From Flavobacterium kayseriense (GTDB lineage Bacteria > Bacteroidota > Bacteroidia > Flavobacteriales > Flavobacteriaceae): a stretch of 64,000 nt of DNA. Under the pieces are notes generated by a model, which was not told the origin of the DNA, ran no database searches, and saw only the letters and a program-made list of their open reading frames with translations. Positions 35,392 to 45,047 of this stretch are shown one piece after another (position 1 is the first letter of the stretch; each line of letters starts with the position of its first letter). Made by a program: the position numbers and the translations under genes. The stretch covers positions 605,695-669,694 of the forward strand of contig NZ_JACRUI010000001.1 in assembly GCF_014305095.1 (NCBI RefSeq), given 5' to 3'.

Positions 35392-36474
35392 ATGAAAATA
35401 GTACACATTATAAATAGTTTAGAGTCAGGTGGCGCCGAGAAGTTGTTGCTGGATACCTTGCCTCTATATTCAAAAAAAAATGTGACTGTAGATTTGATTG
35501 TTTTAAATAGTTTCGATTTTCCATTTATGAAAGCCTTGCGATCTATAAATTGTTGCACGATCCACTCTTTAGGTTTGACTTCAGCTTACAATCCTATCGC
35601 TATATTTAAGCTCATTACTTTTTTAAAGAGATATGATATCGCTCATGTTCATTTGTTTCCTACTCAATATTGGGTGGTCATTGCAAAATTTTTATCAGGA
35701 TCAAAAATTAAATTAGTCTACACAGAGCATAGTACCTCTGGACGCAGAATTAAAAGTAGCTTTTTCAAAAAATCAGACCCTTTTTTTTATAAGCAGTACA
35801 GCAAAATAATAGCCATTTCAGAGGAAGTTGTTGAGGTGATAAAAGCGCATACCAAACTAGATTCTACAATTGAGTTGATACCTAATGGCGTCGCAATTGA
35901 TACTTTTAGAAATAGTGTTCCCGCTCAAAAGTCGGTTTTCTTTCCGGGAGGTACTACTGCTTTTAAAATCCTCATCCAAGTTGCAAGTTTTAAGGATCCT
36001 AAAGATCAAAAAACAGTAATTCGATCCCTGTTGTATTTACCTGACAATATTCGACTTATATTAGTTGGTGATGGTGCGCAACAAGAAGATTGTATTAATT
36101 TGACCAAACAGTTAAACATTAGCCATCGGGTCGTTTTTTTAGGAGTTCGTATGGATGTTCCTCAGCTTATTAAAATGGCTGATATTGCAATTGTATCATC
36201 AAAGTACGAAGGGTTTTCATTAACAGCTATCGAGGCAATGGCGGCCGGAAAGCCAGTTATAGCGAGTGATGTTGTAGCTTTAAATACAATCGTAAAGGGT
36301 GCTGGACTTTTGTTTAATGTGGGAGACGAAAAACAATTAGCGTACCACGTAGAGCAGTTGCTTTCTAACGATGATTATTACAATGAAAGGGTTGGTAGAG
36401 GGCTTGAAAGGGCTTCGCAATATGACGTAGCGTTTATGGTAAATAAACAGATTAAAATGTATTCAAAATTATAA
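35392..36474 (+). CDS. GT4 family glycosyltransferase
   Basis: A 360-residue retaining GT-B enzyme. N-terminal VHIINSLESGGAEKLLLDTL, the C-terminal nucleotide-sugar site KYEGFSLTAIEAMAAGKPVIASD (E-x7-E motif), and a central IPNGVAIDTF. It adds a sugar to the lipid-linked repeat unit on the cytosolic face. Donor and acceptor are unknown. The next gene starts right at its stop. Confidence 0.9.
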   Translation: MKIVHIINSLESGGAEKLLLDTLPLYSKKNVTVDLIVLNSFDFPFMKALRSINCCTIHSLGLTSAYNPIAIFKLITFLKRYDIAHVHLFPTQYWVVIAKFLSGSKIKLVYTEHSTSGRRIKSSFFKKSDPFFYKQYSKIIAISEEVVEVIKAHTKLDSTIELIPNGVAIDTFRNSVPAQKSVFFPGGTTAFKILIQVASFKDPKDQKTVIRSLLYLPDNIRLILVGDGAQQEDCINLTKQLNISHRVVFLGVRMDVPQLIKMADIAIVSSKYEGFSLTAIEAMAAGKPVIASDVVALNTIVKGAGLLFNVGDEKQLAYHVEQLLSNDDYYNERVGRGLERASQYDVAFMVNKQIKMYSKL

Positions 36475-37539
36475 ATGATGCAGTTAAAATTAGCTAAAAG
36501 TAAAGCCGCTTTTTTGTTGTTATTTTTGAGTAATCTTCTAGTCGCTGTTGCGGCATTTTATGTCTTACCTAAAAAGTTTTTCTATGATGCTACACTTATT
36601 GCTTATGACAAAGGAAACGAGATTGGATTTTTAGGAAGTTATCCGCTCACGATTCTTTTTTATAAATTAACCTATTTAAGATATTTGCCGTTTCCTATTA
36701 TCGGACTAATCCAGTATCCTATTTTAATTTATGTTTTATATAAAATTACTATTCCTAGTAATTTTCACATTATTACAATAAAAAATGTTTTGGTTTACTT
36801 GGGTTTTTTTATGATCGCTGTATTTATGTCTATGCCTTCAAAGGAGTTTATCACTTATTTATATTTATCGGTACTTGTATTTATTTTTAAAAGTGATCGT
36901 ATTTCTTTTCAGCATTCTATACTGTACTCGATGCTGTTGCTCCTCCTTTTTGGAATTTTTTATCGTCCTTATTTTTTACTAATTCCCATAATTTCAGTTG
37001 GGATGTATGCAGTAGGATTTATAAAATTTAAGAACAAAACATTCTCTATCTTATTTTATGGTTTGTGTATTGCTTTTTTCTTATCATTGAGCTACGCAAT
37101 TGTAAAAGGGCAATACCTTTCAGAAAGTAGTAGGGAAGTGGTAAATTTAGATCGACTGAATTCGCAAGACGCTAATTCGATAATAAGCTCTCCCATTAAA
37201 CCCGACACTTGGTATGGTGAAGCTGTTGGTATTGTGTACGGTTTCTTCACCGTCAATGTGCCAATAAATGGCTTGAAGCATCTATTATCGCCGCAAATTT
37301 TAGCCTTTGTCATTTGGCAACTCTTGTTGTTTTATATCCTGATAGTAAGACTTTCAAGATGTTTAAAAAACAGACGAGAACAGCACTATGAATTATGGTT
37401 ATTACTAATACTATTTTCTTATTTTATAGTTCAAGGTGTATTTGAGCCCGATTTAGGAACCGCTATCCGACATAAAATAGGAGTTTTTCCTTTAATCTAT
37501 TATGCTTTATACTATGACTATTTCAGAGAAAAACTTTAA
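36475..37539 (+). CDS. Multi-pass membrane protein, candidate polysaccharide polymerase
   Basis: A 354-residue protein with about 8-10 membrane helices, a periplasmic loop of about 60 residues (residues about 205-265) and a conserved-looking MPSKEF in the middle. The C-terminal region has VQGVFEPDLGTAIRHKIGVFPL. Such proteins sit where an EpsG- or Wzy-like polymerase is expected, but I cannot place it in a named family. It abuts the GT4 gene (adjacent start/stop) and overlaps the next gene. A second polymerase or ligase candidate follows directly. Confidence 0.55.
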   Translation: MMQLKLAKSKAAFLLLFLSNLLVAVAAFYVLPKKFFYDATLIAYDKGNEIGFLGSYPLTILFYKLTYLRYLPFPIIGLIQYPILIYVLYKITIPSNFHIITIKNVLVYLGFFMIAVFMSMPSKEFITYLYLSVLVFIFKSDRISFQHSILYSMLLLLLFGIFYRPYFLLIPIISVGMYAVGFIKFKNKTFSILFYGLCIAFFLSLSYAIVKGQYLSESSREVVNLDRLNSQDANSIISSPIKPDTWYGEAVGIVYGFFTVNVPINGLKHLLSPQILAFVIWQLLLFYILIVRLSRCLKNRREQHYELWLLLILFSYFIVQGVFEPDLGTAIRHKIGVFPLIYYALYYDYFREKL

Positions 37540-38818
37540 TCAAATATTCAATCTCTTTTTACTTTTTATAGGAGCTGGAATTATCTTTAGAGTTCCATGT
37601 ACTTGGTTGCTCTGTATTTTTACAGTTTTTAATTTAATTTTTATAAAAAAAACTGCAAACGTACAAGAGGCTCTTGTTTTACGAATTGTGCTGCTCTCAC
37701 CCTTACTGTTAGAACTGTTGTTCTTTTTTAACACTGACTCCTATATCGACGAGGTTAAAGTGGTAGAGAAATATGTTTCTCTTGCGCTGTTTTCATGGTT
37801 CATCATTGGGAATTATCATAGAATTCAATTTGCTAGCTTAATTGAGTACTATGCTATTGCCACGATGAGTATAGTATCCCTATTCTTACTGCTTTTTGTA
37901 TTAAATAATCCGCTATTAATAGCCAAGTATCAAAGTGGGATAGATTTATGGGAAATGGGTTATGTTTTTTCAAATAGTATGGGTATTCACGCACCTGCTT
38001 TAAACATGCATCTTGCTTTTGTAACTATTATTTTTATTTACTTAACGGTGCACTCTTTTAAGCAAAATAGGCAAACAAAAACACAGTTATTCCGCATTAG
38101 TAACTTTATTATTTCTTTATTCTTGGTATTGTTCATTAATACACGATTGGCCTTGCTCAATGTAATTTTGGGTATGCTACTTGTTTTTTTCTGTACTATA
38201 AAAGATCATATTAATATAAAAAAAACAATAAAAAGTACTCTACTGTCGATTGTAATTTTGAGTATTGTTTTAAGTATTTATGTCAAAAACAACAGCTATA
38301 TGGCCTATAAATACAATAATGTAACCTTTGCTCATATGGATAAGATAGGCAAACTTGATGACATAGAAAATCCAGAAGCTACCGTTTTTAATTCATTTGT
38401 AACGAGACTTTCAATCTGGAAATCAGCATGGGAGTTGGGAGTTCAAAACCTTCCTTTTGGAGTAGGAGCTTCTCAATCGAAACCTGCTTTAACTGCTTAT
38501 TACAAGCAAACAAACCAGCAGTTCTTGGCTAAATATGAATTTCCCACCCACAATCAGTTTTTAGATTATTTTATAAAATATGGTATTCTAGGACCTATTG
38601 TAGTTTTAATTTATCTATCAGGAATAGCTTATTTAGGAATAAATTTGAGACAACCTGTGATATTGTCTTTTTTTGTATTGTTTTTTACCTCCAATTGTGT
38701 TGATGACTTTTTACTTCGGTTTGATGGTATTGTTTTTAGTGGTTTTTGGTTTGCAATATTTATTAGTTATTGGTTGCAACAGAAAATTAAAGGTGATACA
38801 GCGCAATCAATTCTTTAA
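37502..38818 (+). CDS. O-antigen ligase/polymerase (Wzy_C) family protein
   Basis: A 438-residue protein with about 10-12 membrane helices. The late periplasmic loop carries SIWKSAWELGVQNLPFGVGAS and FPTHNQFLDYFIKYGILG, the recognised pattern of O-antigen ligase/polymerase proteins (G.G.....HN..L......G). The start may be 37502 or the in-frame ATG at 37514; both lie within the end of the preceding gene. The 3' end overlaps the convergent GT4 gene by 32 nt. Confidence 0.85.
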   Translation: MLYTMTISEKNFNQIFNLFLLFIGAGIIFRVPCTWLLCIFTVFNLIFIKKTANVQEALVLRIVLLSPLLLELLFFFNTDSYIDEVKVVEKYVSLALFSWFIIGNYHRIQFASLIEYYAIATMSIVSLFLLLFVLNNPLLIAKYQSGIDLWEMGYVFSNSMGIHAPALNMHLAFVTIIFIYLTVHSFKQNRQTKTQLFRISNFIISLFLVLFINTRLALLNVILGMLLVFFCTIKDHINIKKTIKSTLLSIVILSIVLSIYVKNNSYMAYKYNNVTFAHMDKIGKLDDIENPEATVFNSFVTRLSIWKSAWELGVQNLPFGVGASQSKPALTAYYKQTNQQFLAKYEFPTHNQFLDYFIKYGILGPIVVLIYLSGIAYLGINLRQPVILSFFVLFFTSNCVDDFLLRFDGIVFSGFWFAIFISYWLQQKIKGDTAQSIL

Positions 38819-39866
38819 ATTTCCTTTCGTTGCTAAATAATTTTTGACAACGAGCCAATCCGTTTTTACCCATTGTATCCCGTACATCTTTACTTTGTAA
38901 GGTTGTTAAGTAGTCATTAGCTTCAGATATACTTTCGAACAAAAAACCAGTTTCATTTGGTACAACCACATCTTTATTACCTATAATATTAGTAGCCAAA
39001 ACTGGTTTTTGCAACGCCATAGCTTCAAGGACTGCAATTGGTAATCCTTCCCACAGTGAGGTTTGCATGTAAATATCTAGTTTGTTCAACTCACGCAAGG
39101 CCTCTTTTTGATCATAAAACCAGCCTGTAATAGTAATATTAGGAGCTGTAAGATTGTTTTTTAATTCGCCATCACCAATCCAAACAAAATGATAATTTGG
39201 GTTTTGAAGTGCAACTTCATTAAAGAGATCTGGGTTTCTTGCGGCTGTTATACGACCAACAATACCAATGGTTAAGATACTGTTGGTATGATCGATTGCT
39301 TGCTTTTGTATTTGATTTATATCAATGCCATTACGAACTAAATACGTAGGGCCTATTTTTTTTGCTATTTCGTATTCGGTATCTCCGCAAGCAATGGTTG
39401 TGTTATTAGATAGTTTTTGAAACACAATTTCGATGCCTTTGTAAATTTTTTTCTTGAAAGAGGAAATGTCGGTTCGCAGAAACGCGTACCCGTGTGGACT
39501 GTAAAAAATTTTTACTTTTTTTGACAGAAATAAGCAAGCAATTCTGCCTAAAACTCCTGCTTTTGAAGAGTGTAAGTGGACCACATCTGGTTTAGCAGAT
39601 CTCAGGAATTTAGTAAGTTCAATAATTGCTTTACAATCTGCAATCCATGAAAATTCCCTCTCCATACTTAGTTCTTGCAGGACAACTGTTTTAGAAAAAG
39701 TGTGTTTTATTTGAGCTGAATCAACTTCCTTACGATTCGAACTATAAACAATTGTGGTTTGTATATCATGATGTGCGTTTTCATTGTCAAAAAACCAAGA
39801 TAGGTCTTTGAAATAAGTATTGACTCCACCAGCCAAAGCCTCTACAACATGTACAACTTTTAACAT
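38787..39866 (-). CDS. GT4 family glycosyltransferase (minus strand)
   Basis: A 359-residue GT-B enzyme. VVHVVEALAGGVNTYFKDLS at the N-terminus, VVHLHSSKAGVLGRIA, the phosphate-binding GRITAARNPD, and the E-x7-E motif SLWEGLPIAVLEAMALQKPVLATN. It resembles WcaL/EpsD-like transferases of surface glycan synthesis. It is encoded against the rest of the cluster and overlaps the ligase/polymerase gene by 32 nt tail to tail, so opposing transcription may influence both genes. Confidence 0.9.
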   Translation of the reverse strand: MLKVVHVVEALAGGVNTYFKDLSWFFDNENAHHDIQTTIVYSSNRKEVDSAQIKHTFSKTVVLQELSMEREFSWIADCKAIIELTKFLRSAKPDVVHLHSSKAGVLGRIACLFLSKKVKIFYSPHGYAFLRTDISSFKKKIYKGIEIVFQKLSNNTTIACGDTEYEIAKKIGPTYLVRNGIDINQIQKQAIDHTNSILTIGIVGRITAARNPDLFNEVALQNPNYHFVWIGDGELKNNLTAPNITITGWFYDQKEALRELNKLDIYMQTSLWEGLPIAVLEAMALQKPVLATNIIGNKDVVVPNETGFLFESISEANDYLTTLQSKDVRDTMGKNGLARCQKLFSNERKFKELIALYHL

Positions 39867-40087
39867 TAAAATTGATTATTTGTGTAAAAATAAACAAAAT
39901 AGATAAGTTACAAAGGAGCAATTAATTTGCATAGTTATTATTTAATGTTTAGCTCGTTAAATGTTTTTTAATACCTTGCATAGTCAAATGTAGATAAGGA
40001 TACCTACGAATTAATGCCTATCACATTTGAATAAAATTTTTATTCCCCTTATAAACAAACTGCGTTCAAAGAACAGGAAAACTCCAT

Positions 40088-41455
40088 ATGACTGCCACCC
40101 AAATAGGAAGATATTCTAAATACATTAGGCCAATTGCTGTTCTAACAGATGTGCTACTTATCGTTATAAACTGTGTCTATTGGTTTCGATTTGCAAGGCC
40201 TCAAAGTGTATATCATTATAGTTATCTAATTGTAGGTTGGCTTGTTCTATCGTACATGGTGGGCTTTTATAAGGTGTATCGGTTTACCACTCTTATCCAG
40301 ATTATTTCTAAAATTATAAAACAAGGCTTTCTCTTTTTACTGCTCGTTCTTGCTTATTTTCCTTTTGTAGAAACGATTGTATTTGATTTGGATATAGCGA
40401 TTGCATTTTTTTTATGTTTTATGTTTTTTGTTACGATCTTCAAATTCGTTCTTTTTTATTGCTTAAAGCAGTATCGGATACTAACAGGTAATAATTATAG
40501 AAGGGTAATTATCGTAGGCTACAGCACAGAGGCCACTAACCTAAAACAGCTTTTTGAATCTAGAAAAGGGTTTGGATACATTTTCATGGGTTACTTTTCT
40601 AATAAAGGCGTAAATCAGGACATAAAAGGAAATTTAGAAAGCATAAAGTCATTTGTAATCGAAAATAAGATTGATGAAATCTATTGCTCATTAGAGGAGG
40701 TTTCAAATGCACGATTAAAAGATTTGATCGACTTTGCCGATGAGAATTACAAAACAATCAAGTTTATTCCAGATACTAAGGAAGTTTTTAAAAAGAATTT
40801 GAAAATTGATTATTACGATTTCTTTCCTGTTTTGTCCTTACACAAAACAGTGCTAGACGAGCCTGCAGTAAAGTTTTTTAAGCGTAGTTTTGATATAATT
40901 TTTTCGTTACTTGTTATCTTTTGCATCTTGATCTGGCTAACACCTATTTTGGCCCTCTTAATTAAGTTAGAATCAAAAGGGGCTGTGTTTTTTAAGCAAG
41001 GAAGACCCGGTATTAACGAAAATGAATTCAATTGCTATAAATTTAGATCCATGAAGCAAAATGAGACTACGGAGATCGAAACCTATAAAAATGATCCTCG
41101 CGTAACGACCATTGGACGTTTTATGCGTAAAACAAGTATGGATGAGCTACCTCAGTTTCTAAATGTTTTACTTGGAGATATGTCTGTAGTTGGTCCTAGA
41201 CCGCATTTATGGTCGCAAAATATAACCTATGGGAATAAAATAAAAAAATACATGAAGCGCCACTTTGTTAAGCCAGGAATAACGGGCTTAGCACAAGTAA
41301 GCGGATATAGAGGAGAAATAGTAAAGGATACGGACATGATTAATAGAGTAAAATTGGATGTGTTCTATATCGAAAATTGGTCTTTGATTTTAGACTTAAA
41401 AATCATTTACCAAACTCTTGTAAATATTTACAAAGGAGAAGATAAAGCGTATTAA
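40088..41455 (+). CDS. Undecaprenyl-phosphate sugar-1-phosphate transferase (WcaJ-like)
   Basis: A 455-residue polyisoprenyl-phosphate hexose-1-P transferase. Four N-terminal membrane helices, a Rossmann-like CoA-binding_3 region (RRVIIVGYSTEATNLKQLF) and a C-terminal catalytic Bac_transf domain: FKQGRPGINENEFNCYKFRSM, TSMDELPQFLNVLLGDMSVVGPRPH and KPGITGLAQVSGYRGE. It links the first sugar phosphate to undecaprenyl phosphate, starting repeat-unit synthesis on the inner membrane. A ~220-bp spacer precedes it. Confidence 0.93.
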   Translation: MTATQIGRYSKYIRPIAVLTDVLLIVINCVYWFRFARPQSVYHYSYLIVGWLVLSYMVGFYKVYRFTTLIQIISKIIKQGFLFLLLVLAYFPFVETIVFDLDIAIAFFLCFMFFVTIFKFVLFYCLKQYRILTGNNYRRVIIVGYSTEATNLKQLFESRKGFGYIFMGYFSNKGVNQDIKGNLESIKSFVIENKIDEIYCSLEEVSNARLKDLIDFADENYKTIKFIPDTKEVFKKNLKIDYYDFFPVLSLHKTVLDEPAVKFFKRSFDIIFSLLVIFCILIWLTPILALLIKLESKGAVFFKQGRPGINENEFNCYKFRSMKQNETTEIETYKNDPRVTTIGRFMRKTSMDELPQFLNVLLGDMSVVGPRPHLWSQNITYGNKIKKYMKRHFVKPGITGLAQVSGYRGEIVKDTDMINRVKLDVFYIENWSLILDLKIIYQTLVNIYKGEDKAY

Positions 41456-41456
41456 T

Positions 41457-42239
41457 ATGGATTTAGGATTAGTATCAATAGTTATACCTACATTTAATTC
41501 CGCTCCATTTATTGCCGAAGCGATTCAGTCTGTCCAAAATCAAACCTATGCCAATTGGGAAATTATTGTAGTTGATGATGGCTCCACGGATGGCTCTGTC
41601 GCAATTATCTCTGAATTTCAGGCTAGTGATAATCGCATACAACTCTATAAATTGCGAGTAAACTCTGGTACTGGTATAGCTCGAAATTTAGGCGTAGAAA
41701 AAGCGAAAGGGAAATACATTGCCTTTTTAGATTCCGATGATCTATGGAAACCACATAAATTAGAAAAACAAATTCAGTGGATGCTTACTCATCAAATACC
41801 TTTTACCTTTTCGTTTTATGATTGTATAGACGAGCAAGGGCAACCACTGAATCGAGTAATTCAGGCTCCTAAAATTTTGACGTACAAACAGCTATTTTTT
41901 TGTAATTATGTAGGCAACCTTACGGGAATTTATGATGTAGATTTCTTTGGTAAATTGCCCATTTCGCCTATTAGAAAAAGACAAGATTGGATGTTGTGGC
42001 TTACTATTCTAAAAAAGATTAAAACAGTAAAACCAGTACCTGAAAGTTTAGCATCATACAGAATTAGATCTAATTCGATTTCAACAGCAAAGATCAATTT
42101 GCTTCAGTATAATTATGCGGTTTACAAACAATATCACGGATACAAGACGTTAGTTTCAGCCTTATGCATGCTTGTTTTTTTGTGGAATCAAATTCTTATA
42201 AAACCAAGGTACAGTAAAACCATTAAAGCAAGGACCTAA
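41457..42239 (+). CDS. GT2 family glycosyltransferase
   Basis: A 260-residue GT-A fold inverting enzyme. VSIVIPTFNSAPFIAEAIQSV, VVDDGSTDGS (donor-binding acidic pair) and FLDSDDLWKPHKLEKQ (DxD-type metal site) are present, along with RKRQDWMLWL near the acceptor side. It starts 1 nt after the WcaJ-like stop, so the two are coupled. It overlaps the convergent PaaK/CapK-like gene by 17 nt. Confidence 0.92.
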   Translation: MDLGLVSIVIPTFNSAPFIAEAIQSVQNQTYANWEIIVVDDGSTDGSVAIISEFQASDNRIQLYKLRVNSGTGIARNLGVEKAKGKYIAFLDSDDLWKPHKLEKQIQWMLTHQIPFTFSFYDCIDEQGQPLNRVIQAPKILTYKQLFFCNYVGNLTGIYDVDFFGKLPISPIRKRQDWMLWLTILKKIKTVKPVPESLASYRIRSNSISTAKINLLQYNYAVYKQYHGYKTLVSALCMLVFLWNQILIKPRYSKTIKART

Positions 42240-43533
42240 ACTGTTTTAATTTACCACGATTTGTTCTTTCTAAGAAGTCTCTTTTGGTAAAAATAAAATG
42301 TAGGCCAGGTTCTAAATATAATGCAATGGCTTTCTCTATTTTCTGAATCTGTGAAGCATTTAACTCAGTCTCGCTGACGTAATCAATTTCAAAATGGTCA
42401 TGGTTAGTTTGAGTGATAGCAAATTCTTTTACGTTGCCATCATCTTCAATAATACTTTTTGTTACGTAGTAAAACGTTAAACCTGCAGACTTTTTTCCGC
42501 TAGGGAGTAAAGCAATATCGTTTGTTCGGCCTATTAATCTTTTAAGAATGGGTTTTTGCAACGTGCTTTTTTCGTCAAGAATCCCAATATCACCAATGTC
42601 GTAACGTATAAAAGGATGTGCTTTATTGAAAAGGGAGGTGATTACAATGCGACCTTCTTGGCCGTAAGGCAACACGGTATCTTTTGCGTCTAGAATTTCT
42701 ACAAAAAGCGTTTCTGCATTTACTTGCCATTCGCCCTCTTGGTTTTGAAAAGCAATTAAATCAAGTTCGGATGCTCCGTATTCATTAACTACTGGAATTC
42801 CAAATTGAGTTTCTAGCAATAGCTTATCTGCTTCAAAAAGCATTTCAGAGGTAACTATTACTACTTTTAAGCTGGGACAAATGGTTTTTAATAGTAGATT
42901 GTGTTGGCGTAAAAATTTGGCAAACAATACAATCGAACTAGTGTAACCGTTAATATAATCGAATTTTTCAGTTCGGAATTTGGCAACGATAGTTTCTAAA
43001 ACAGCATCAGATAAATCGAAAATAGGAAAACGATACCGCTTGCCTAAAAAGTCTTTAAAACGTTCTTTTCGATATCCAATAAAATCTAGCGGAATGCCAT
43101 AAAATCGCGCTTGATACGAGCTGTTAAAATCAATGTCAAACCAACCAAAACGATGTATATTAGAAGCCCAAGTAAGCGCGTGCGTATATTTATCTTTGGC
43201 AAAACTAAAAGGAGTTCCGCTTGAACCAGATGTTTTATTAGTATAGCTGTTATTGAGTGTAAAACCGTGAGACAATCTATTTTGTAGCGGTATTTGTAGG
43301 TCTTTCTTGGTCAGAACTGGCACATCCTCCCAATTTTCAAACGATGCTTTTTTGGTAAAATCACTGTAAAAAGGATTATGATTCAGATGAAAATGAAGTA
43401 TTTCCCTTTTTTGATTTTCGGCGAAAGCCAAAAAATCATCTTCAGATAAGGTGATTATTTCCTGAAACTGTTTTTTTGCTTTCTGTATAGGAAAGCCATT
43501 AAGCTGCAAGGATAAATCAAAAAGACGAAGCAT
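42223..43533 (-). CDS. PaaK/CapK-like adenylate-forming enzyme
   Basis: A 436-residue protein. The AMP-binding P-loop is NKTSGSSGTPFSFAKD (about 99-114), followed by VVNEYGASELDLIAFQ (the YGxxE adenylate motif) and IRYDIGDIG. CapK-type proteins of this class are frequent in capsule and exopolysaccharide loci and are thought to activate an acyl or carboxylate group for transfer. The true substrate is unknown. It is on the minus strand with its own -7 box, at the right edge of the cluster. Confidence 0.85.
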   Translation of the reverse strand: MLRLFDLSLQLNGFPIQKAKKQFQEIITLSEDDFLAFAENQKREILHFHLNHNPFYSDFTKKASFENWEDVPVLTKKDLQIPLQNRLSHGFTLNNSYTNKTSGSSGTPFSFAKDKYTHALTWASNIHRFGWFDIDFNSSYQARFYGIPLDFIGYRKERFKDFLGKRYRFPIFDLSDAVLETIVAKFRTEKFDYINGYTSSIVLFAKFLRQHNLLLKTICPSLKVVIVTSEMLFEADKLLLETQFGIPVVNEYGASELDLIAFQNQEGEWQVNAETLFVEILDAKDTVLPYGQEGRIVITSLFNKAHPFIRYDIGDIGILDEKSTLQKPILKRLIGRTNDIALLPSGKKSAGLTFYYVTKSIIEDDGNVKEFAITQTNHDHFEIDYVSETELNASQIQKIEKAIALYLEPGLHFIFTKRDFLERTNRGKLKQFRSLL

Positions 43534-43550
43534 CAGTAATTTTATTTATT

Positions 43551-43558
43551 CAAAAATA
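43551..43558 (-). promoter_or_regulatory. -7 box of the PaaK/CapK-like gene
   Basis: The minus strand reads TATTTTTG, matching TAnnTTTG, 17 nt upstream of the start codon. Confidence 0.55.
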
Positions 43559-43632
43559 GCGCTAATGTTGTTGGAATTGAAAGGATGGAACAACTTTTTA
43601 GAAATTAATTATTTTTTACGTGCAAAAGCAAT

Positions 43633-43640
43633 TATTTTTG
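43633..43640 (+). promoter_or_regulatory. -7 box of the purD promoter
   Basis: TATTTTTG matches TAnnTTTG, 46 nt upstream of the purD ATG. Confidence 0.55.
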
Positions 43641-43686
43641 CAGCATTCCGTACAAAGGGATAAACAACTAAACAAACACACTACAG

Positions 43687-44961
43687 ATGAATATTTTACT
43701 ATTAGGATCAGGCGGAAGAGAGCATGCATTTGCATGGAAAATGGTTCAAAGTCCACTATGCGACACTCTATTTATGGCACCAGGAAATGCAGGAACTGCT
43801 ACTATTGCTACTAATGTTGCGATTGCTGTTACTGATTTTGAGGCTTTAAAAGCTTTAGTAATTGAAAAAAACATCGAGATGGTAGTTGTGGGTCCTGAGG
43901 ATCCGCTTGTACAAGGAATTTATGACTTTTTCCTAAATGACGCACAATTAAGTCATGTACCAGTTATTGGACCATCAAAATTAGGCGCTCAACTAGAAGG
44001 TAGTAAAGAATTTGCAAAAGAATTTTTAGTAAAGCACAATATTCCAACCGCTGCATATGATAGTTTTACTGCTGAAACTGTGGAGAAAGGATGTGCTTTT
44101 TTAGAAAAGTTGCAACCTCCATATGTTCTTAAAGCGGATGGTTTAGCTGCAGGAAAAGGCGTTTTGATTATTCATGATTTGGCAGAAGCCAAAGAGGAAT
44201 TGAGAAACATGCTAGTGGGACAAAAATTTGGTGCAGCAAGCTCAAAAGTAGTTATCGAGGAATTTCTTGATGGTATCGAGTTAAGTTGCTTTGTGCTTAC
44301 GGATGGCAAAAGTTATAAAATTTTACCAACAGCGAAGGATTACAAGCGCATAGGCGAGGGTGACACAGGATTGAACACAGGCGGAATGGGAGCTGTTTCT
44401 CCGGTACCTTACGTTGATGCTGTTTTGATGGAAAAAATCGAAACACGCATTGTAAAACCAACCATCGAAGGGTTTCAAAAAGACGGAATCCCCTATAAAG
44501 GATTTGTTTTTATTGGTTTGATTAATGTTAATAATGAACCCATTGTGATCGAATACAATGTGCGAATGGGTGATCCAGAAACAGAGGTTGTTATCCCAAG
44601 ATTAAAAAATGATTTAGTTGAGTTGTTTTTGGCTGTAGCCAATGAAAAATTGGACACCATTACACTTGAAGTGGATGAACGAAGTGCAACAACTGTGATG
44701 TTAGTTTCTGGTGGTTATCCTGAAGCTTTTGAAAAAGGGAAAGTAATCACAGGTTTAGAAAATGTTGAAAACTCGATCGTTTTTCATGCAGGCACGAAAC
44801 TGGATAACGGAAATATAGTGAGTAACGGAGGGCGCGTTATGGCGATAACGTCTTATGGTAGTTCATTTCAAGAAGCTTTGGCACAATCGTACCAAAATGT
44901 AGAAAAGATAAAATTTGATCAAATGAATTTCAGAAAAGATATCGGTTTTGATTTAGTGTAA
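43687..44961 (+). CDS. purD: Phosphoribosylamine-glycine ligase
   Basis: A 424-residue ATP-grasp enzyme of normal length. N-terminal NILLLGSGGREHAFAWKM, ATP-grasp core PPYVLKADGLAAGKGVLI, then DTGLNTGGMGAVSPVPY and EYNVRMGDPETEVV. It catalyses the second step of de novo purine synthesis (phosphoribosylamine + glycine + ATP to GAR). It is not in a purine operon here; its neighbours are of unrelated or unknown function. A strong terminator follows. Confidence 0.97.
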   Translation: MNILLLGSGGREHAFAWKMVQSPLCDTLFMAPGNAGTATIATNVAIAVTDFEALKALVIEKNIEMVVVGPEDPLVQGIYDFFLNDAQLSHVPVIGPSKLGAQLEGSKEFAKEFLVKHNIPTAAYDSFTAETVEKGCAFLEKLQPPYVLKADGLAAGKGVLIIHDLAEAKEELRNMLVGQKFGAASSKVVIEEFLDGIELSCFVLTDGKSYKILPTAKDYKRIGEGDTGLNTGGMGAVSPVPYVDAVLMEKIETRIVKPTIEGFQKDGIPYKGFVFIGLINVNNEPIVIEYNVRMGDPETEVVIPRLKNDLVELFLAVANEKLDTITLEVDERSATTVMLVSGGYPEAFEKGKVITGLENVENSIVFHAGTKLDNGNIVSNGGRVMAITSYGSSFQEALAQSYQNVEKIKFDQMNFRKDIGFDLV

Positions 44962-44980
44962 AATCATACTCTTTGGACAT

Positions 44981-45020
44981 AAAAAAAACGAATTGCATTT
45001 TAAAATGCAATTCGTTTTTT
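44981..45020. terminator. Bidirectional terminator between purD and DUF6341
   Basis: A nearly perfect palindrome about 19 bp per arm, centred at 45001/45002 (core GCATTTTAAAATGC), bordered by A and T runs. Confidence 0.9.
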
Positions 45021-45047
45021 TATTTAAAACCTTTAGTTGTTTTTTTC

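Noticed and set aside
40029..40045. GAATAAAA/TTTTATTC palindrome upstream of the WcaJ-like gene
   Set aside because: It is purely A/T with hardly any loop; this is expected by chance in this composition.
43620..43814. Small plus-strand frame overlapping the purD start
   Set aside because: It overlaps purD in another frame, includes the promoter region and shows no protein-like composition.
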